The notes under the pieces were generated by a model that saw only the letters and a program-made list of their open reading frames with translations, made no database searches and had not been told where the DNA came from. The position numbers were made by a program, and so were the translations under genes. From Aquincola tertiaricarbonis (GTDB lineage Bacteria > Pseudomonadota > Gammaproteobacteria > Burkholderiales > Burkholderiaceae_C), in assembly GCF_000969605.1 (NCBI RefSeq), contig NZ_JZUE01000006.1:186001-250000 (forward strand): DNA of 64,000 bases, in the 5' to 3' direction. Below, in pieces: positions 18,603 to 26,731 of this stretch; within the stretch, counting starts at the first letter, position 1; each line of letters opens with the position of its first letter.

Positions 18603-19658
18603 ATGTCCAGCGACTCGGCGACCATCCCCTCCCCCGCGCACGACAGCGCGGCCGCCGCTTCCGCAGCGGCCGGCAAGCGCGGCATTGCCGGCCTCTGGGC
18701 GCGCTACAAGCGCTGGGTGGTGCCGGCCTTCGGCCTGCTGGTGCTGGCGATGCTGCTGTCGCATGCGCACAAGATCGACTGGGCCGGTGCCTGGCATGCG
18801 CTCAAGCAGTACAAGCTCTCGCTGCTGGCCGGCGTGCTGGGCCTGGCGCTGGCCAGCCATGCGCTGTACGGCTGCTTCGACCTCATCGGCCGCCACCACA
18901 CACGCCACAAGCTGGGCCTGCTGCGCACCTGGGGCATCGCCCTGGCCAGCTATGCCTTCAACCTGAACCTGGGTTCGCTGGTGGGCGGGGTGGCGCTGCG
19001 GGCCCGGCTGTATGCCAAGGCCGGCCTGGACGAAGCCACGGTGGCGCAGGTGGTGGGCGTGAGCCTGGCCACCAACTGGCTGGGCTACGGGCTGCTGGCC
19101 GGCACCCTGTTCGCCTCCGGCCTGATCGCGCCGCCCGAGCAGGCGCACATGACGGCCACCACCTTCCGCGCCATCGGCGTGGGCATGGTGCTGCTGGCGG
19201 CGGCCTACGTGGCCTGGTGCTTCGCCTCCAAGGGCCGCACCTGGCAGTTCCGCGGGCGCAAGGTGCGCCTGCCCTCGGGGCCGCTGGCCCTGGTGCAGCT
19301 GGTGATGTCGGCCTGCAACTGGGCGCTGATGGGCGGCGCCATGTACCTGTTGCTGGGCGACCAGGTGAGCTATGGCATGACGCTGGGCGTGCTGATGGCC
19401 GCCGCGGTGGTGGGCGTGGTCACGCCGATCCCGGCTGGCCTGGGCGTGCTGGAAGCGGTGTACCTCGCCCTGCTGTCCGGCACCGTGCCGCAAGGCAAGC
19501 TGATGGGCGCGGTGCTGGCCTACCGCGCGCTGTACTACCTGCTGCCGCTGGCCTCGGGCATCGTGATCTACGTGCTGCTGGAGCGTTATGCCAGCCAGCA
19601 TCCGGCGCAGGAGCAGGCGCAGGAGCCGGCGCAGGAGCCGGCGCCGGCTTCGGCCTGA
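18603..19658 (+). CDS. Lysylphosphatidylglycerol-synthase-type transmembrane protein (UPF0104)
   Basis: 351 residues from the ATG MSSDSATIPS at 18603. A disordered Ala/Ser N-terminus is followed by about eight hydrophobic segments of the AglD2/MprF flippase-like domain. Landmarks are SYAFNLNLGSLVGGVALRARLYAKAGL (around residues 115-140), TNWLGYG and the conserved TPIPAGLGVLEAVYLALL. This fold moves lipids across the inner membrane; the aminoacyl-transferase half of MprF is absent. The tail ends in a short Ala-Gln-Glu-Pro repeat. No functional partner lies next to it. Confidence 0.88.
   Translation: MSSDSATIPSPAHDSAAAASAAAGKRGIAGLWARYKRWVVPAFGLLVLAMLLSHAHKIDWAGAWHALKQYKLSLLAGVLGLALASHALYGCFDLIGRHHTRHKLGLLRTWGIALASYAFNLNLGSLVGGVALRARLYAKAGLDEATVAQVVGVSLATNWLGYGLLAGTLFASGLIAPPEQAHMTATTFRAIGVGMVLLAAAYVAWCFASKGRTWQFRGRKVRLPSGPLALVQLVMSACNWALMGGAMYLLLGDQVSYGMTLGVLMAAAVVGVVTPIPAGLGVLEAVYLALLSGTVPQGKLMGAVLAYRALYYLLPLASGIVIYVLLERYASQHPAQEQAQEPAQEPAPASA
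19605..19640 (+). repeat. Three tandem 12-bp repeats in a protein tail
   Basis: Three in-frame copies of GCGCAGGAGCMG (19605-19616, 19617-19628, 19629-19640) encode AQEQ, AQEP, AQEP at the C-terminus of the UPF0104 protein. Copy number could change by slippage without altering the frame. Confidence 0.85.
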
Positions 19659-19669
19659 TCGCCCGTCGG

Positions 19670-20398
19670 CTACACCGCCTGGCGGTCGGGCAGCAGCCGC
19701 TCGTACTCCCGGCGCACCACCGCATAGCACTCGCAGGAGCGGGCCTCCAGCCCCGCGCGGTCCAGCACCTCGATGTGGCCGCGGCTGTAGCGCAGCAGGC
19801 CGGCCTGGCGCAATTTCAGCGCGGCCTCGCTCACGCCTTCTCGGCGCACCCCCAGCATCTGCGAGATGCGCTCCTGCGTCAGCGCCAGGCGGTCGCCCTG
19901 CACGCGGTCCAGCCGCAGCAGCAGCAGCCGGCACAGCTGCTGGCCCAGCGCATGGTGGCGGTTGCAGGCGGCGGTCTGCGCCATCTGCGTGATCAGCGCC
20001 TGGGTGTAGCGCAGCAGCAGGTGCATGGTGGGGCCGGCGCGATGGAACTCCTGCTGGATGCCCCGGGCCGGGGCGCGGAAGCCCTCGCCCGCGCTCTGCA
20101 CCACCGCCCGGCTGGGCGTGGACTCGCCGCCCATGAACAGGGAAATGCCCACCACGCCTTCACGGCCCACCACCGCGATCTCGGCCGAGGCACCGCTGGC
20201 CATGCCGTACAGCAGCGAGACGACGGCCGTGGTGGGAAAGAACACATGGGTCTGCGGCCGGCCGGGCTCGTACAGCACCGCGCCCAGCGGCAGCCGCACC
20301 CGTTCCAGCTGCGCCGACCAGCGCTGCAGGTCGCCGTCGCTCAGCGCGGCGATCAAGTGGTTGTCACGCGGCATGGTGCCGGCGGGTATCTGGGCCAT
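19670..20398 (-). CDS. Crp/Fnr family transcriptional regulator
   Basis: 242 residues from the ATG at 20398; MPRDNHL at 20374 is a possible shorter start. An N-terminal cyclic-nucleotide-binding-like beta-roll (VLYEPGRPQTHVFFPTTAVVSLL) precedes a C-terminal winged helix with TQERISQMLGVRREGVSEAALKL. There is no N-terminal cysteine cluster, so it is not an oxygen-sensing FNR, and the beta-roll lacks the usual cAMP-binding RE...S signature. It belongs to a common uncharacterised betaproteobacterial subgroup. It is divergent from a DUF1488-like gene. The effector is unknown. Confidence 0.88.
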   Translation of the reverse strand: MAQIPAGTMPRDNHLIAALSDGDLQRWSAQLERVRLPLGAVLYEPGRPQTHVFFPTTAVVSLLYGMASGASAEIAVVGREGVVGISLFMGGESTPSRAVVQSAGEGFRAPARGIQQEFHRAGPTMHLLLRYTQALITQMAQTAACNRHHALGQQLCRLLLLRLDRVQGDRLALTQERISQMLGVRREGVSEAALKLRQAGLLRYSRGHIEVLDRAGLEARSCECYAVVRREYERLLPDRQAV

Positions 20399-20501
20399 GG
20401 GCCTCCCTGGTGGCCGAGCGTACGCTCTCTGTGTTCGCCAGCGCACAGACGGCGCCGCGGCCGCGGCGCATCGTGCGGCTTGGCCATGAACCGAGAACCC
20501 C

Positions 20502-20765
20502 ATGAACACCAACCCGCCGTTCTTCGATCCCGCCTCGGCCACGGTGCGCTTCTGGGTCACGCAGGAAGGCCAGCCGCCGGTGGCGGCCAGCATCGGCGGG
20601 GCCACGCTGCGCTACCACTTCCAGGCCCAGGGCGCCGGTGACGACCTGGTGGCCGCCTATGTGGCCCATGCCCGGCAGATCGACGAGGCGGTGCGCCGCA
20701 GGCTGGCAGCGGGCTCGCGCGAGCCGGTGATGCTGCGCGATCCGGACGTGGCCGCGGCCCGCTGA
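20502..20765 (+). CDS. DUF1488-like small protein
   Basis: An 87-residue cytosolic protein with the layout of DUF1488: an aromatic start FFDPASATVRFWV, a central A-x-I-x-x-x-x-L strand (AASIGGATLRYHF), then DDLVAAYVAHARQIDEAVRRRL. It is divergent from the Crp/Fnr gene across 103 bases, so it may be its target. The function of the family is not known. Confidence 0.65.
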   Translation: MNTNPPFFDPASATVRFWVTQEGQPPVAASIGGATLRYHFQAQGAGDDLVAAYVAHARQIDEAVRRRLAAGSREPVMLRDPDVAAAR

Positions 20766-20805
20766 GGCCGCTGTGCCGGCCGGGGGCGCCGCCGTGGCTG
20801 GCGCT

Positions 20806-21447
20806 TCAGTCCGCCGTGCCGGCCGCTTCGGCCATGCGCATCCAATGCCGGGATTCGCCGGTCTTGTACAGGTCGTGCCAGGCCGCCAGCACTTCGGGCG
20901 TGTAGATGCCCAGCAGCGCCAGGATCTCGCGGGCGAAGTCCACCGGCGCCATGCCGCCGGCGGTGATCACGCCGCGGTCGGTGACGGCGGCGCTGTCGTC
21001 ATAGCGGTCGGTGCCCGCATAGCCGGTGCCCTTCAGGTAGGCCAGTGCATTGCTGGTGTGCAGCCGGTCGTCCAGCAGGCCGGCACGCGCCAGCCCGGCG
21101 GTGGCGCCGCAGATGGCGGCCACCGGCGTGCCGGCGTCCGCGAAGCGGCGCGCCAGCGCCTCGGCCTCGGCATGGTGCTCGGGGTCTTCCCAGCCCGGGC
21201 CGCCGGGCAGGATGAGCATGGCGCTGTGGTCGGGCAGCACGTTGTCCAGATGGGTGTCGGGCACCACGGCCAGCCCGCCCATGGAACGCACCATGTCGCC
21301 CGCCACGCCCACGGCCATCACCCGCCAGGGCTGCCTGTCGTCGGTGGGCTGCTGGAAGGCGGGCTGGTTGATGGCCGCAATGGCATGGGCGGCTTCCCAG
21401 TCGGCGAAGCCTTCGAAGACGTAGAGGTGAACGGTGCGCTGGCTCAT
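20806..21447 (-). CDS. DJ-1/PfpI family protein
   Basis: 213 residues, MSQRTVHLYVFEGFADWEAA onward. The nucleophile elbow AAICGATAGLARAGLL near residue 110 carries the catalytic Cys of DJ-1/PfpI proteins, preceded by LILPGGPGWEDPE. Members are isonitrile hydratases, proteases, glyoxalases or chaperones, so the activity is open. It sits alone between convergent and unrelated genes; the upstream open frame to 21780 has no support. Confidence 0.88.
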   Translation of the reverse strand: MSQRTVHLYVFEGFADWEAAHAIAAINQPAFQQPTDDRQPWRVMAVGVAGDMVRSMGGLAVVPDTHLDNVLPDHSAMLILPGGPGWEDPEHHAEAEALARRFADAGTPVAAICGATAGLARAGLLDDRLHTSNALAYLKGTGYAGTDRYDDSAAVTDRGVITAGGMAPVDFAREILALLGIYTPEVLAAWHDLYKTGESRHWMRMAEAAGTAD

Positions 21448-21515
21448 GCCGCAGTGTGCGCAGCCAACGTCACCGGCTCTGCCGGCCGGCAGCGCGGCGT
21501 GGCACCGGTGGCGTC

Positions 21516-22262
21516 CTACGCCAGCAGCGCCTTGACCAGGTCGGTCTGCCGGTCGGGCGCGCCGCCGTCCAGGCGCAGGCTGTTCTCGATGCGCTGCAGG
21601 TGGCCGGTCATCTGCGCCACCGCGGCATCCGCATCGCCCTGGCGGCAGATGCGCAGGAACTCCGCATGCTCGTCGCTGGAGCAGTGGGCATCGTTGTCGG
21701 AGTGGTAGAGCATCGCGATCAGCGAGCTGCGGGCCACCAGCTCGCGCACCAGCTCGGTCAGCACCTTGTGGCCGGTGCACTCGGCCAGCACCACATGGAA
21801 GTCGCCCAGCAGCTTCTCTCGCACGGTGCCGGTGGTGGCCGGCTCGCGCAGCGTGTTGCGTTCCATGCGGATGTGCTGCTCCAGCGCCTGGTAGTGCGCC
21901 CGCCGGGCCGTGGCCACGAACAGCCGCACCACCTCCGCTTCCAGGATGCGGCGCACGCCGAACACCTCGCGCGCTTCCTGCACGCTGGGGCGGCTCACGA
22001 AGGCGCCCTTGTCCGGGATGATCTCGATCAGCTTGTCCTTGCTGAGCGTGAGCAGCGCCGCGCGCACCTTGGTTCGGCTGACCGCATACACGCGGCCCAG
22101 GGCCTCCTCGCGCAGCCAGGTGCCGGGCGGCAGGCGCTTTTCCACGATGGCCTGGGCCAGGTCCTGCGCAATGCTGTCCACCGTGGCCTGCGGCGCGGCC
22201 ACGTCGGCGGCGGCGGGCGACTCAGCGGTGGCGGTTTCGGCAGTCTTGCGGGCACGGGGCAT
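21516..22262 (-). CDS. GntR family regulator (FCD domain)
   Basis: 248 residues. After a low-complexity Ala/Thr-rich head, the winged helix runs about 28-95 (DLAQAIVEKRLPPGTWLREE, AVSRTKVRAALLTL). The all-alpha FCD effector domain follows, with DFHVVLAECTGHKVL and the metal-site histidines (DEHAEFLRIC). Start MPRARKT at 22262. It closes a unit with a hydantoin-type racemase and an NCS1 transporter, in the order used by hydantoin and allantoin utilisation clusters, and probably acts on the TTTGTATACAAA palindrome at 24592. Confidence 0.9.
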   Translation of the reverse strand: MPRARKTAETATAESPAAADVAAPQATVDSIAQDLAQAIVEKRLPPGTWLREEALGRVYAVSRTKVRAALLTLSKDKLIEIIPDKGAFVSRPSVQEAREVFGVRRILEAEVVRLFVATARRAHYQALEQHIRMERNTLREPATTGTVREKLLGDFHVVLAECTGHKVLTELVRELVARSSLIAMLYHSDNDAHCSSDEHAEFLRICRQGDADAAVAQMTGHLQRIENSLRLDGGAPDRQTDLVKALLA

Positions 22263-22290
22263 GGCCACGATTGTGGCGCAGCACCGTGCC

Positions 22291-23028
22291 TCAGCCGTCC
22301 AGCGCAAAGCCCTGCAAGGCCCCGGTGTAGGCCTTGGGCAGCGGCCTGGCCAGCTCGCCACGCTTGCTGGTGCGCAGCCGCAGGTTCACCAGCGACTCCA
22401 CCAGCTGCGTGGCCGCGGCCACGCCGTCGATCACCGGCACGCCCAGCACGTCGGCCACGTGCTCGCACAGGTCGGCCATGCCGGCGCAGCCCAGCACGAT
22501 GACGTCGGAGCCGTCTTCCTCCAGCGCACGGCGGCACTCGGCCACGATGCGTTCGCGCGCACCGCTGCGCGGGTCTTCCAGCGCCAGCACCGGCAGCTCG
22601 CAGGCCCGCACGTTGGCGCAGAAGCGGTCCATGCCGTAGGCCTGCGCCAGGTGCCGCGCCTGGCCGATGGTGCGGCCCAGCGTGGTCACCACCGAGAAGC
22701 TGCTGCCCACCATGCTGGCCAGGTGCATCGCGGCTTCGGCGATGCCCAGCACCGGGCCGGCGGCCAGCTCGCGCGCGGCCAGCAGGCCGGGGTCGCCGAA
22801 GCAGGCGATGACGTAACCGTCGATGCCCTGCCGCTCGCCGGCCGCGATCTCCTGCAGCAGGCCGGGCACGGCCAGCGCCTCGTCGTAGTGGCTCTCGATG
22901 GACGCCGGGCCCATCGCCGGGCTGACCGCCACGATCTCGGTGCCCGGCCGTGCCACTGCGCGGGCGCAGGCGCCGATCTTGTCGGTCATGCGCTGCGTGG
23001 TGTTCGGATTGATGATCTTGATGCGCAT
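22291..23028 (-). CDS. Hydantoin racemase / Asp-Glu racemase superfamily protein
   Basis: 245 residues. The start MRIKIINPNTTQRMT is the standard HyuE opening. The two catalytic cysteines are in YVIACFGDPGL (near residue 76) and VIVLGCAGMADL (near 180), giving a two-base racemase. It interconverts 5-substituted hydantoins or allantoin enantiomers in the cytoplasm. It lies 16 bases downstream of the transporter gene and 28 bases before the GntR gene. No hydantoinase or carbamoylase is in the window, so the pathway is incomplete here. Confidence 0.88.
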   Translation of the reverse strand: MRIKIINPNTTQRMTDKIGACARAVARPGTEIVAVSPAMGPASIESHYDEALAVPGLLQEIAAGERQGIDGYVIACFGDPGLLAARELAAGPVLGIAEAAMHLASMVGSSFSVVTTLGRTIGQARHLAQAYGMDRFCANVRACELPVLALEDPRSGARERIVAECRRALEEDGSDVIVLGCAGMADLCEHVADVLGVPVIDGVAAATQLVESLVNLRLRTSKRGELARPLPKAYTGALQGFALDG

Positions 23029-23044
23029 GGGGCGTTCGTTCAGT

Positions 23045-24523
23045 TCACTGCTTGCGGTTGATCAGCGCGTAGATCACGAAGCCCAGGCCCATGCCGATGA
23101 ACCACGCATAGTTGGCCGCGCCGCGCCAGGCCGGCACCATCACGCACAGGATGGGGATGAGCGCCGAGGGCACCATCGCGATCACCGCCTTGGGGTTGTA
23201 GCCGCGGCTGTACCAGTAGCGGCCGCGCTCGCTCATGGTGTAGAGCGCATCGACGTCGATCTGCTGGCGCTGCACCAGGTAGTAGTCGGCGATCAAAATG
23301 CCGAACAGCGGGCCGATGAAGGAGCCCAGCACGTCCAGCGTGTAGTGGATCACCTCGGGGTTGTTGTACAGGTTCCAGGGCGTGATGAAGATGCTGCCCA
23401 CCGCGGCGATCATGCCGCCCGTGCGCCAGCTGATGTGCTGCGGCGCCACGTTGCTGAAGTCGAAGGCCGGCGACACGAAGTTGGCCACGATGTTGATGCC
23501 GATGGTGGCGATCATGAAGGTGAGCGCGCCCAGCACCACGGCGGTGGTGCTGTCGATCTTGCCGACGGTGTGCACCGGGTCGGTGATCAGCTCGCCGAAC
23601 ACCGGCAGCGTGGCCGCGGTGGTCACCACCGTCAGCAGCGAGAAGAACACGAAGTTGACCGGCAGGCCCCAGAAATTGCCCTTCTTCACCGCGTCGAAGC
23701 TCTTGCCGTAGCGCGAGAAGTCGCCGAAGTTGAGCATCGGGCCGCTGAAGTAGCTGACCACCAGCGCGATGGCCGACAGCATCACCGGCAGCGCGTCCCA
23801 GCCCTGGAACTTCACGCCGCCCAGGTTCAGGTCGATGTTGCTCCAGCCCGCCTTCCACACCAGCCAGCCGCACAGCACGGCCATCACCACGTACACGCCC
23901 GGGCCGGCCCAGTCGATGAAGCGGCGGATGGCTTCCATGCCGTGCCAGAACACCAGCGCCTGCAGCACCCACATCACCATGAACGCCACCCAGCCCAGCG
24001 TGGACAGGCCCACGAAGCCGTGCTGCGCCACATCGGCATAGGGCGCCAGGCCAGGGTAGAAGTGCAGCGCCAGGATCATGAAGGCGCTGGAGGCCAGGTA
24101 GGTCTGGATGCCGTACCAGGCCACCGCGATCAGACCGCGGATGATGGCCGGGATGTTGGCGCCCAGCACGCCGAACGAAGCGCGGCACACGACCGGATAC
24201 GGCGTGCCCGTCACCTGGCTGGGCTTGGCCACCAGGTTGCAGAAGAACTGCACGATGACGATGCCCACCAGCAGCGCCACCAGCACCTGCCAGCTGGACA
24301 GGCCGAGTGCGAACAGGCTGCCGGCGGTGATGTAGCCGCCCACGCTGTGCACGTCGCTCATCCAGAACGCGAAGATGTTGTACTGGCCCCAGGTCTGCTT
24401 CTTCAGCGGGGCCAGGTCCTCGTTGGTCAGCCGCGGGTGGTAGCCGGGCTTGATCAACGCATTGGATTCGGCGGGCGCCTCGGCCGCCGAAGGTACGGCG
24501 GAGGCGGTGGTGGCTGTCGTCAT
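23045..24523 (-). CDS. NCS1 family nucleobase/hydantoin/allantoin permease
   Basis: 492 residues, about twelve membrane helices. NCS1 landmarks are NEDLAPLKKQTWGQYNIFAFWMSD (near residue 32), the helix-3 region CRASFGVLGANIPAIIRGLIA, GPGVYVV and GPLFGILIADYYLV. GAGGAG lies eight bases before the ATG at 24523, so the open frame to 24619 is not used. It resembles Mhp1/PucI-type sodium or proton symporters for hydantoins and allantoin; the following racemase makes a hydantoin-like substrate more likely than a nucleobase. Confidence 0.92.
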   Translation of the reverse strand: MTTATTASAVPSAAEAPAESNALIKPGYHPRLTNEDLAPLKKQTWGQYNIFAFWMSDVHSVGGYITAGSLFALGLSSWQVLVALLVGIVIVQFFCNLVAKPSQVTGTPYPVVCRASFGVLGANIPAIIRGLIAVAWYGIQTYLASSAFMILALHFYPGLAPYADVAQHGFVGLSTLGWVAFMVMWVLQALVFWHGMEAIRRFIDWAGPGVYVVMAVLCGWLVWKAGWSNIDLNLGGVKFQGWDALPVMLSAIALVVSYFSGPMLNFGDFSRYGKSFDAVKKGNFWGLPVNFVFFSLLTVVTTAATLPVFGELITDPVHTVGKIDSTTAVVLGALTFMIATIGINIVANFVSPAFDFSNVAPQHISWRTGGMIAAVGSIFITPWNLYNNPEVIHYTLDVLGSFIGPLFGILIADYYLVQRQQIDVDALYTMSERGRYWYSRGYNPKAVIAMVPSALIPILCVMVPAWRGAANYAWFIGMGLGFVIYALINRKQ

Positions 24524-24591
24524 GGATCGCTCCTCGGTTGGAAGGACGGCGTGAGGTCCGATGCCTGCCGACGGCGGCAGCGCATGCGATA

Positions 24592-24603
24592 TTTGTATAC
24601 AAA
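24592..24603. promoter_or_regulatory. Palindromic GntR-type operator
   Basis: TTTGTATACAAA is a perfect 12-base palindrome 69 bases upstream of the NCS1 permease start. FCD-type GntR regulators commonly bind TTGTATACAA-like sites, and the operon ends with such a regulator. Confidence 0.65.
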
Positions 24604-24623
24604 ACTTGAGTGCAATCAAGCAC

Positions 24624-24654
24624 GAAAAAGGGCTTCCCGATGAGGGGAAGCCCT
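24624..24654 (-). terminator. Rho-independent terminator of the chemoreceptor gene
   Basis: AGGGCTTCCC (24629-24638) and GGGAAGCCCT (24645-24654) form a perfect 10-bp stem. On the minus strand it is followed by five U residues (24625-24629 region), 48 bases past the chemoreceptor stop. Confidence 0.85.
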
Positions 24655-24702
24655 AGTGTCGGCCGCCACAGGAAGGCGGCGGGGGGCCCGGCGCGGCCGG
24701 GT

Positions 24703-26274
24703 TCAGGCCGCCAGCTTGAAGGCGCCCACCACGTCCACCAGCCGCGCGGCCTGGCGGCTCACGCCATCGGCGGCGGCGGCGTTCTGGTCCACCAGCGCCG
24801 CGTTCTGCTGCGTGACCTTGTCCAGCTCTGCCACCGCATGGCCCACCTGCCCGATGCCCTGTGTCTGCTCGGTGGTGGCCAGCTCGATTTCGCCGATCAG
24901 CTGGCTCACGCGGCGCACCTGGGCCACGATGTCGTCCATCGTGCGACCGGCGTCGCCCACCTGGGTGCTGCCGGTTTCCACCTTCTGCACGCTGTCGGTG
25001 ATCAGGGCCTTGATCTCGCGCGCAGCCTCGGCCGAGCGCTGCGCCAGCACCCGCACCTCGCCCGCCACCACCGCGAAGCCGCGGCCCTGCTCGCCGGCGC
25101 GGGCCGCTTCCACGGCCGCATTCAAGGCCAGGATGTTGGTCTGGAAGGCAATGCCGTCGATGGTGGCGATGATGTCCACGATGCGCCGGCTGGAGGCAGT
25201 GATGGCGCCCATGGTGTCCACCACGCGGCCCACCACGGCGCCGCCCTCCACCGCCACCGCGCTGGCCGCGGTGGCCAGCTGCGTGGCCTGGCGCGCGGTG
25301 TCGGCGTTCAGGCGCACGGTGGCCGTCAGCTCTTCCATGGAGGCCGCGGTCTGCTGCAGGTTGGAGGCCTGCTCCTCGGTGCGCTCGCTCAGGTCGGCAT
25401 TGCCGGTGGCGATCTGCGCGGTGCCGGTGGCAATCGCATGCGAGGCATCCCGCACCTGGCTCACGATCGCGGCCAGGCTGGCCTGCATCGCCCGCGGCGA
25501 AGCCAGTGCACTGCCGCTGGGGGCGGCGTCGGCACCAGGGATGGGGCCCAGGTCGCCACCGGCCACCTGCTGCGCGGCACGGCACAGGTCCACCGGCTCC
25601 GCGCCCAGGGCGCGGCCCAGGCTGCGGGCGATCAGCAGGCCGGCGGCGGTGGCCGCCGCCAGCGCCATCAGGCCCAGGCCCAGCAGCAGGTTGCGCCGAT
25701 GCAGGTAGTCGGCCTCGGCCTGCGCGGTCATGGCATGGGCCCGGTCGTCGGTGTAGCGCGCGAAGTCTTCCGAGGCCTTCAGCAGCGCGGCCAGCAGCGG
25801 ACGGCATTCGCGGTTCATGCGGTCGATGGCCTCGTCGCGCCGCTGGGCCAGCGCCAGCTCCACGATGCCCAGCGCCACCGGGCCGTAGGCCTGCTCGATG
25901 CGGGCGATCTCCTGCGTGAGGCGGTCGGTGCGTTCGGTGCTGTCAGGCGCGGCGGCCACCTGGCGGGCGAGCAGCGCGAGGTTGTCCTGCACGTCCTTGT
26001 GCGCGGCCAGCACGGCGGCCTTCTCGGCAGCGATGTCGGCGGCACCCGCCACCAGCACCAGGTTGCGCGCGGCGATGGCGCGGCGGTCCACCGCCTCGTG
26101 GATGCGGTCGGCGGTCTGCGCCCGCAGGTTCACGCCATGGATGTACTGCGAAAAGCGCTGGTTGGCAGCCGACAGCGACTGCAACGCCAGGGCCGACACC
26201 ACCATCAGCCCGGCCGCCAGGATGCCGAAGGCGCCAAGCAGGCGGGTGCGCACGGTCAGGGACGAAAACCTCAT
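24703..26274 (-). CDS. Methyl-accepting chemotaxis protein
   Basis: 523 residues. TM1 is at about 10-31, a four-helix-bundle-type periplasmic domain runs to about 190, and TM2 ([21 protein letters not shown]) is followed by a short HAMP-like segment. The cytoplasmic hairpin tip carries the invariant [22 protein letters not shown] near residue 390, with methylation-helix glutamines on either side. There is no CheR-tethering pentapeptide. Start [13 protein letters not shown] at 26274. No che genes are adjacent; the ligand is unknown. Confidence 0.93.
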   Translation of the reverse strand: MRFSSLTVRTRLLGAFGILAAGLMVVSALALQSLSAANQRFSQYIHGVNLRAQTADRIHEAVDRRAIAARNLVLVAGAADIAAEKAAVLAAHKDVQDNLALLARQVAAAPDSTERTDRLTQEIARIEQAYGPVALGIVELALAQRRDEAIDRMNRECRPLLAALLKASEDFARYTDDRAHAMTAQAEADYLHRRNLLLGLGLMALAAATAAGLLIARSLGRALGAEPVDLCRAAQQVAGGDLGPIPGADAAPSGSALASPRAMQASLAAIVSQVRDASHAIATGTAQIATGNADLSERTEEQASNLQQTAASMEELTATVRLNADTARQATQLATAASAVAVEGGAVVGRVVDTMGAITASSRRIVDIIATIDGIAFQTNILALNAAVEAARAGEQGRGFAVVAGEVRVLAQRSAEAAREIKALITDSVQKVETGSTQVGDAGRTMDDIVAQVRRVSQLIGEIELATTEQTQGIGQVGHAVAELDKVTQQNAALVDQNAAAADGVSRQAARLVDVVGAFKLAA

Positions 26275-26329
26275 GGGGACTGCCGATCGGAAGGTGACTA
26301 CCGCCTTCTTATCGGCGCGCACATCCCAA

Positions 26330-26422
26330 AGCGCTGCCCCGCAGCGCTGGCAACGGCGTCAGAACTGACGCATCGCAAGCCACCCGCGTGAATTGTTCAC
26401 GCGCAGTGGCCCGCGGCGGGCC
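26330..26422. repeat. Cluster of four perfect inverted repeats
   Basis: Four different perfect stem-loops follow one another: AGCGCTG-5-CAGCGCT (26330-26348), GCGTCAG-2-CTGACGC (26356-26371), CGCGTGAA-3-TTCACGCG (26385-26403) and GGCCCGC-1-GCGGGCC (26408-26422). They fill the space between a 33-codon gene and the chemoreceptor start. Structured 3' UTR, operators or RNA protection are all possible. Confidence 0.75.
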
Positions 26423-26425
26423 GAC

Positions 26426-26527
26426 TCAGCGGTCGCTGCGTCGGACCTTGGGCGTGCGGATCCACTCGATGATGCCCAGCACGAAAGGCGCGCCGAGCAG
26501 CCAGATGGGCAGCCAGGGTTGGCTCAT
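26426..26527 (-). CDS. 33-residue single-span membrane protein
   Basis: A short gene: the product starts MSQPWLPIWLLGAPFVLG, continues IIEWIRTPKVRRSDR, and ends TGA. AAGGAG lies seven bases before the ATG, stronger than at most neighbours. Residues 4-22 form one hydrophobic helix with Trp at both ends, followed by a basic tail, which predicts a type with its C-terminus in the cytoplasm. It is followed by four hairpins and then the chemoreceptor gene on the same strand. No homologue is recognised. Confidence 0.65.
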   Translation of the reverse strand: MSQPWLPIWLLGAPFVLGIIEWIRTPKVRRSDR

Positions 26528-26731
26528 GGCAGTTCTCCTTGGGAGCGCGGCGGCCCGGGATGGGCCGCGCTGCACCGCCAGGTGGCAAGCGGCGCGCCAC
26601 TTGCAAAGTTGCCGTTTGGGCAGATTAGGCTGTCAAAACGGCAGCGCCGTCCGCTTTTGTGCATGAAGTTGACGCTTCCGCCTGACAGCAGCCCGCCGCA
26701 CACTTCCTGGAACACAACGACGGAGACTTCC

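Noticed and set aside
19605-19640. Short tandem repeat considered as a CRISPR-like array
   Set aside because: Only three contiguous 12-base copies without spacers, inside a coding region in frame.
24524-24619. Upstream extension of the NCS1 permease to 24619
   Set aside because: The added residues would be encoded through the palindromic operator, and GAGGAG marks the ATG at 24523 as the start.
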